Below are positions 6,309-10,215 of a DNA stretch of 10,215 bases, in pieces. Each line of letters starts with the position of its first letter. The first letter of the stretch is position 1. The position numbers and the translations under genes are program-made. The notes under the pieces are model-generated. The model did no database searches. It was not told the origin of the DNA and saw only the letters and a list, made by a program, of their open reading frames with translations. This DNA comes from a bacterium (GTDB taxonomy: Bacteria; Vulcanimicrobiota; Xenobia; Xenobiales; Xenobiaceae): positions 1 to 10,215 of the forward strand of contig JAFSXH010000185.1 of the NCBI GenBank assembly GCA_017444165.1, in the 5' to 3' direction.

Positions 6309-9143
6309 ATGCCCATAATTACTCAGGATAAATTAAGTAAACGCTTCTTTTTACAGAACTTGGCTAAAGAGAGTAGCCAAAGTGGTCTGAAGAGTTGGCC
6401 TGTGCCTAATGTTTATACTTTTAAGGATTGGATGGGCAACTTGTGGGATACGCTCCTGGTCTCTTTGGGAAACAAGATGCCCAAGATTATCGATGAGTTT
6501 CGGGAAACTATACTTTGGGGTGAGTTTGTCAGCAAGTGGATGCAGAGGGAAGGGAAAAAACTTTTAAATCCCATCGGCACAGCTCGGACTATGCGCAAGT
6601 GCTGGAAGTTACTCTGTCAGTATAATTGTTTGCCTGCTTTGGAGGGGTTGACTTGTAATTTTGAGATCTCGCCTCAGGATGATTGGGAAGGGATGAGTAT
6701 CGATTTTTGGCAGGAACTCCGAGGAGTCGATACTCGATATCAGTACCGTCTTTTGCCAGATCATCGCGCTTTTTTGGAATTAGTACTCACTTATTTAGAA
6801 CATATGCGAAACAATTTTATGATAAGTGAACAATTACAGAGTAACAGCTTATTGTACTTTTTGGAACTTTACTCTGATCTGCCAAAATTGCAAGAAGAAG
6901 AGCTCGTTTTTGCCAATTTTGTTATGCCCGCTAAACAGATGGTGGCTTTCTGGGAAGGTTTGCAGAGATTAGGATTCAAGGTCAAAGTTGAAAATTATCA
7001 TAATCGCTCTAAAGCAAAATCGAGTCTTTTAGCGCGTCTGGATAATGAACGTCCAATCTCGCATTTTGATTATTTTGAGGATGAATTAAATTGGGCTATT
7101 AAAAGTTCGGCTGAGCTTTTGCAAGATCCACAGCGTGAAGTGGCCATTGCTATTCCCCGTTTGCGCTCTATCTTTTCAGAGGTTCAGCTCACTTTAGATA
7201 AACTTTTATCGCCACAATCTTTGCATTTGCAGGGTGAAAATGTTCCTCGTCCTTATAAATTTGTTCAGGGCGATCCCATATTGCATCTGCCTTTTACCTG
7301 TGATCTCTTATCTGTTTTGCAATTGCACAGCGGCGGCAAGTTGGCTAAGGCAAAATTGTTGAATGTTTTACAGAATGGTTTTGTTTGTGGGGCGAGGAGC
7401 GAACTCTCGCGTCGTTTTGCCTTATTAAAAATTATCTTGCGCGATTTTAAAGTGGAGTACGATTTAGAAGATCTCCATCAATTGGCGGAAAACAACAATT
7501 GTCCACTTTTGGCCGAATTGACGTTGTGGAGTTTGGACACTTTCAAGGTCAGGCCACGTCGAGGGGATCTCGCAACCTGGGCACAGTACAGTGAAGATAT
7601 AATTAAGCGTTGGTTTAAATATAGCAGGGAGTTGAAACACTCTTCACAGTCGGCCAGAATCTTGAGTATAGTTTTGCAAAAGATCCATAAACTGACTTCT
7701 CTCTCTGGTCGTTATTATTCGAGTGAATTAAATTTTGTTGTCTTTTTGCGCTATTTGCGTTTGGTCTTACATCGCTCTTCACTTACACCTCGTCCTGTGG
7801 AAGATTCTCCTTGTATTTATATCCTGGATATGAGTCAGGTTACCAAATTAAATTTTACAGACATATTTTTATTAAATTTTAGTGATCGCGCTTTTCCGCA
7901 AACTAAACGCAATTTAGGTTTTATACCTCAAAGTTTTTTAGTTGATATTGGTTGGAAATATGCCAATTCTGATATTTGTCTGCGCTCATGTTGCGAAGAA
8001 TTGGATGAACTTTTACATTGTAGTGAAAATTTACAGGTGAGTTTTAGCAATTTTATTGAGCAAAATAATTATGTAGAAGAGAACAAGATCAGCCCACTGT
8101 GGAATTATCTAGATCCTGTTTTGACTACAGTGAAGTCTGAAGAGTCTCTCTTGCCAGTTCTCTCCACTCTCAAGACAAAAGATGATGAACCTCCAGGGCC
8201 TGCTCAACCTAATAATCTTATAGAAAATATCTATCAGACGTTCAGAGGTGGAGTAGACTTAATCAACACTCAAGCCAACTGTCCATTTAGAGCTTTTGCT
8301 ATTTATCGTCTCAATTGTCGTGATAGTTTTAATCTACCAGGAGGATTAAATAGTGCTGATAAGGGGCAGATAATTCATGCACTTATGCAAAAGATCTGGC
8401 AAAAGATCAATTCGTTGCGCCGCGAGGGAGAGAGTTCACGCGATAAGTTGCGGACATTAATTAGCTCAGGGGATTTTAAGGATATAATTGCTGACGCTAT
8501 AAAAATAACTTTATCTTCTGAACGTAAGAAAAAATTGAGTGAGATCTTAACTAAGAACGAGGCTCAACGGTTAGGCAATATTTTATTTAATTGGTTTAGC
8601 CAAAATGAGGCTGAGCGTGCTGAAAATTTTAATGTTGCCGCTATGGAGAAGGGCGTAATTTGTTATATTCCCACAAATAGAGAAAGATTGCCACATTTTA
8701 TAATAAGAGGCCGTATAGATCGCTTTGATCAAATACTAAATGGTCAAGAAATAAATGGCTTGCTTATTGATTATAAGACTGGCAATTCAAGTGGCAAGAG
8801 CGTGAAAGTGTGGTCTACTTCCGAGGCCAGCAAGAGTGTAAAAGATTATCAATTGCCGATCTACGCTGTCTTTGCAGAGGAAAATTGTCGAGGGATTCAG
8901 TTTGCTAAATTGTCCGCCCAGGAACAGTCTTTAGAAGAGCTGTCTTTAGACAATTTTTCTGCCAAAACGTCGAGAAGCAGAGGAGACTGGGCCAATGATT
9001 GGCCTTCGCAGTTAGAAGCCTGGCGTGAAAAGATCGCTGACACGGCCAATAGTTTTTTACATGGTGATGCTAAACCAATTCAGAGTGAACTTTGTAATAC
9101 TTGTCATTTGAAGATTATCTGTCCAAATCATCAGAGGCTATAA
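6309..9143 (+). CDS. AddB-like PD-(D/E)XK nuclease, probable DNA repair protein
   Basis: The 944-residue protein resembles the family annotated as 'probable DNA repair protein' (TIGR03623), related to AddB/RexB exonuclease subunits. The nuclease domain occupies about 650-944. It begins with CPFRAFAIYRL (C658), followed by H690 in KGQIIH, D804 in RGRIDRFD, D821 and K823 in IDYKTG, and Q848/Y852 in YQLPIY. C658 with C929, C932 and C938 (CNTCHLKIIC) gives the C...Cx2Cx5C spacing of the AddB-type 4Fe-4S cluster. The first ~650 residues look like an inactivated UvrD-like helicase fold, and I see no Walker A motif. A stop codon directly precedes ATG 6309, so the start cannot move upstream; no good Shine-Dalgarno sequence is visible, suggesting coupling to the gene 12 bases before. 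No helicase partner is adjacent downstream. Confidence 0.8.
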   Translation: MPIITQDKLSKRFFLQNLAKESSQSGLKSWPVPNVYTFKDWMGNLWDTLLVSLGNKMPKIIDEFRETILWGEFVSKWMQREGKKLLNPIGTARTMRKCWKLLCQYNCLPALEGLTCNFEISPQDDWEGMSIDFWQELRGVDTRYQYRLLPDHRAFLELVLTYLEHMRNNFMISEQLQSNSLLYFLELYSDLPKLQEEELVFANFVMPAKQMVAFWEGLQRLGFKVKVENYHNRSKAKSSLLARLDNERPISHFDYFEDELNWAIKSSAELLQDPQREVAIAIPRLRSIFSEVQLTLDKLLSPQSLHLQGENVPRPYKFVQGDPILHLPFTCDLLSVLQLHSGGKLAKAKLLNVLQNGFVCGARSELSRRFALLKIILRDFKVEYDLEDLHQLAENNNCPLLAELTLWSLDTFKVRPRRGDLATWAQYSEDIIKRWFKYSRELKHSSQSARILSIVLQKIHKLTSLSGRYYSSELNFVVFLRYLRLVLHRSSLTPRPVEDSPCIYILDMSQVTKLNFTDIFLLNFSDRAFPQTKRNLGFIPQSFLVDIGWKYANSDICLRSCCEELDELLHCSENLQVSFSNFIEQNNYVEENKISPLWNYLDPVLTTVKSEESLLPVLSTLKTKDDEPPGPAQPNNLIENIYQTFRGGVDLINTQANCPFRAFAIYRLNCRDSFNLPGGLNSADKGQIIHALMQKIWQKINSLRREGESSRDKLRTLISSGDFKDIIADAIKITLSSERKKKLSEILTKNEAQRLGNILFNWFSQNEAERAENFNVAAMEKGVICYIPTNRERLPHFIIRGRIDRFDQILNGQEINGLLIDYKTGNSSGKSVKVWSTSEASKSVKDYQLPIYAVFAEENCRGIQFAKLSAQEQSLEELSLDNFSAKTSRSRGDWANDWPSQLEAWREKIADTANSFLHGDAKPIQSELCNTCHLKIICPNHQRL

Positions 9144-9144
9144 A

Positions 9145-9178
9145 AAAAGCTCGCCTTGTTCCTACAAAGCGAACTTTT
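9145..9178 (-). terminator. Intrinsic terminator shared by convergent genes
   Basis: AAAAGCTCGCCTTGT (9145-9159) folds with ACAAAGCGAACTTTT (9164-9178) around a four-base loop. As minus-strand RNA the two non-Watson-Crick positions become G-U pairs, giving 15 continuous pairs followed by a run of seven U, so it mainly ends the 91-residue secreted-protein gene. As plus-strand RNA it has two C-A mismatches and the tail UUUUCU, a weaker terminator just after the nuclease gene. Confidence 0.8.
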
Positions 9179-9201
9179 CTTGTAGCTATTATTGGTCGTT
9201 A

Positions 9202-9477
9202 CTAGATACTGCCAAGCCATTCCACTTTAACAACAGTCCAGCCCCAGTTAGCATCCTGAACAGCCCATTTTGCGTGAGATTCACTATCAGATACTACAAT
9301 TATTTGCCTCATCTCCATGCCGCGCTGTATAGTAACTCTGTAACGTGCAGCATAAGCAACATAACTATTGTCAATGCGCACATCAGAAGAAGGAGCAACA
9401 GAGCTAGCCAGAGCAGGTACAGCAACAAAAGCAACAACTGAAGTTAAAACAAGGGTAGAAAAGAACTTTTTGAACAT
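9202..9477 (-). CDS. Small secreted protein of unknown function
   Basis: This 91-residue product has a clear signal peptide: MFKK, a hydrophobic stretch of residues 5-20, and VPALA as the cleavage region near 24-25. The mature part is about 66 residues. It ends in a compact region, YRVTIQRGMEMRQIIVVSD followed by HAKWAVQDANWGWTVVKVEWLG, that reads like strand-helix-strand with many aromatic residues. I do not recognise a family. The start is supported by AGGGGG (9491-9486) 8 bases before the ATG. A stable terminator follows the gene, and a long structured stretch with a strong promoter lies upstream. This context argues for a real gene. The mature protein has no cysteine, so no disulfides are expected. 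Confidence 0.75.
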   Translation of the reverse strand: MFKKFFSTLVLTSVVAFVAVPALASSVAPSSDVRIDNSYVAYAARYRVTIQRGMEMRQIIVVSDSESHAKWAVQDANWGWTVVKVEWLGSI

Positions 9478-9534
9478 AATTAAATCCCCCTAACAAATTC
9501 TACCTACTACGTTCTCACGTATTAATGTCAGTAT

Positions 9535-9710
9535 ACAAGTTGAACCTCTCCCGCTTATAGAAGCTGGAGATTCTCGAGAAGTTTGGTATATGGACTAACG
9601 CCTAACAGCATATCCCGAAGGAGTTAGCTATCAGGATACCCTTATTCTCAAGGGGCTGTCCAAAAGCCCCCTACAAAGTTCCTCGAAATCGAAGTTCTGC
9701 TTACTTTTGC
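9535..9710 (-). ncRNA. Candidate structured RNA: 5' leader or 6S-like small RNA
   Basis: The minus strand from the predicted start near 9710 folds into one closed structure. The outer stem pairs 9704-9700 with 9539-9535 and GAACUUC (9697-9691) with GAGGUUC (9548-9542). Directly against it sit a hairpin (9568-9549) and a long helix pairing 9690-9674 with 9585-9569. These meet in a three-way junction with no unpaired bases. Inside, CCUGAUAGC (9635-9627) pairs with GCUGUUAGG (9609-9601), capped by UCC-UUCG-GGA. A further hairpin, GGGGCU/AGCCCC (9670-9665/9657-9652), competes with CCCUU/AAGGG (9654-9650/9643-9639). I match it to no known family. A long rod with paired ends recalls 6S RNA, but no terminator separates it from the gene 58 nt downstream, so a cis-acting leader is equally possible. 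Confidence 0.45.
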
Positions 9711-9715
9711 GGAGT

Positions 9716-9744
9716 ATTATACAGCAATAGTTATAGCTTTGCAA
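9716..9744 (-). promoter_or_regulatory. Strong sigma70-type promoter for the structured RNA and small secreted protein
   Basis: On the minus strand TTGCAA (9744-9739) and a perfect TATAAT (9721-9716) are separated by exactly 17 bases. The following ACTCCGC is GC-rich, as in discriminators of stable-RNA promoters. The predicted start is near 9710, just before the first paired bases of the fold. It is the best promoter in the window. Confidence 0.75.
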
Positions 9745-9763
9745 GATGAGCTACAGAGTTTTG

Positions 9764-9796
9764 TTTTTTGATCGGGCATCGAACCCGCTCAAAAAA
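9764..9796. repeat. 33-base near-perfect palindrome with T-run outside left and A-run outside right
   Basis: TTTTTTGA (9764-9771) pairs with TCAAAAAA (9789-9796), and CGGG (9773-9776) with CCCG (9784-9787), with one mismatch between them and a seven-base loop. The runs are in the opposite order to an intrinsic terminator (T before the stem, A after, on both strands). It lies about 20 bases upstream of the -35 box of the strong promoter, so it could be a regulator site or a cruciform. Confidence 0.5.
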
Positions 9797-9807
9797 CAGC
9801 CATTCAT

Positions 9808-9828
9808 CTCCTACCTAATAGGAAGGAG
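9808..9828. repeat. Short hairpin
   Basis: CTCCT-A-CCT (9808-9816) and AGG-A-AGGAG (9820-9828) form eight pairs with one A-A mismatch and a three-base loop. No role is evident; it lies between the rplA terminator and the strong promoter. Confidence 0.3.
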
Positions 9829-9870
9829 TCTTCTGGCGGATTGAGATAAAAAAATCAATAGTTTAATTTA

Positions 9871-9908
9871 AAATTAAAGAGCCTCAGAAAATATCACATC
9901 TCTGAGGC
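9871..9908 (-). terminator. Intrinsic terminator of rplA
   Basis: On the minus strand GCCTCAGA (9908-9901) and TCTGAGGC (9888-9881) form a perfect 8-bp stem with a 12-base loop, followed by TCTTTAATTTT. It lies 23 bases after the rplA stop, and a run of seven T follows further on near 9855-9849. It separates rplA from the promoter at 9716-9744. Confidence 0.8.
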
Positions 9909-9931
9909 CCAAAAGTTAAATTAAGTTGAGA

Positions 9932-10215
9932 CTAGTTGCGAGAAGCAGAGGTCTGCGAGGCGTTCAAAACATCTAAATTGATGCTGGGACCCATAGAGGT
10001 GGTCAAATAGATAGAACGCACGTAAGTTCCCTTAACGGCTGAGGGTTTCGCTTTCAAAATGGCTTCGAACAAAGTGCGGAAGTTTTGCTGTAACTTGTCA
10101 GCATCAAAGCTAACTTTGCCGAGGATGCTGTGTACGCAATTGTGCTTGTCATTGCGGTACTCGAGCTTGCCTTTTTTGAACTCGGAGATGGTCTTAGGCA
10201 GATCGGGGGTAACAG
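9932..10215 (-). CDS. rplA: Large ribosomal subunit protein L1, C-terminal part
   Basis: Translated from the minus strand, the visible 93 residues end at TAG 9934-9932; the N-terminal part lies beyond the right edge. They contain the L1 signatures EYRNDKHN, LGKVSFDADKL, NFRTLFEAILKAKPSAVKG and YVRSIYLTTSMGPSINLD. L1 binds 23S rRNA at the mobile L1 stalk and takes part in release of deacylated tRNA; in many bacteria it also represses its own operon. It is the last gene of its transcription unit here: a terminator follows at once, and rplJ, the usual next gene, is absent from the next 9.9 kb. An 11-residue tail rich in Ser, Asn and Thr follows the conserved end. Confidence 0.96.
   Translation of the reverse strand, partial: VTPDLPKTISEFKKGKLEYRNDKHNCVHSILGKVSFDADKLQQNFRTLFEAILKAKPSAVKGTYVRSIYLTTSMGPSINLDVLNASQTSASRN

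Noticed and set aside
9535..9710. tmRNA, SRP RNA or RNase P RNA
   Set aside because: There is no tag-peptide frame or tRNA-like end, no GGAAGCAG-type SRP loop, and the length and conserved segments of RNase P RNA are missing.
9764..9796. tRNA T-arm-like sequence on the minus strand (CGGG-TTCGATG-CCCG)
   Set aside because: No acceptor, D or anticodon arms can be placed around it; it is better explained as the centre of a longer palindrome.
9745..9801. Tiny minus-strand frame of about 18 codons after AGGAG near 9804
   Set aside because: It is too short, overlaps the palindrome, and the spacing to the Shine-Dalgarno-like bases is poor.

Overview
The window looks like chromosomal DNA of a diderm (Gram-negative type), oxygen-sensitive or anaerobic bacterium. 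The evidence is a flavodiiron oxygen/NO reductase, a secreted protein with the LTxxQ repeats of periplasmic Spy/CpxP-like proteins, and a DUF1703-type AAA ATPase, a family often multicopy in gut anaerobes. The DNA is AT-leaning by eye. I cannot name a genus. No phage, integrase, transposase, CRISPR, tRNA or rRNA gene is visible.

Layout. Positions 1-1305 (minus) hold most of an AAA-ATPase-like/PD-(D/E)XK protein that runs off the left edge. Positions 1306-1865 are a 560-base gene-free stretch with a probable promoter, a 32-base direct repeat and two inverted repeats. Positions 1866-5481 (minus) are a tightly coupled pair: ligA (NAD-dependent DNA ligase, unusually long) followed by the flavodiiron protein gene, whose Shine-Dalgarno sequence overlaps the ligA stop codon. 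A roughly 125-base divergent control region (5482-5606) separates ligA from a plus-strand pair. That pair is a secreted Spy/CpxP-like protein with a basic, repetitive tail, then 12 bases later a 944-residue AddB-like nuclease with an apparent 4Fe-4S cluster. A terminator at 9145-9178 closes this pair and also the convergent gene for a 91-residue secreted protein (9202-9477, minus). Upstream of that gene lies a strong sigma70-type promoter followed by about 175 nt that can fold into one closed multibranch RNA. The right end carries the 3' part of rplA (ribosomal protein L1) with its own terminator.

Functional reading. Two DNA-maintenance genes (ligA and the AddB-like nuclease) diverge from one control region. 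Each is paired with a gene plausibly linked to stress: oxygen/NO detoxification on one side and an envelope protein on the other. The links between them are inference from gene order only. The least explained items are the structured RNA at 9535-9710, the extra segment of about 85 residues inside LigA, and the pairing of an envelope protein with a DNA-repair nuclease.
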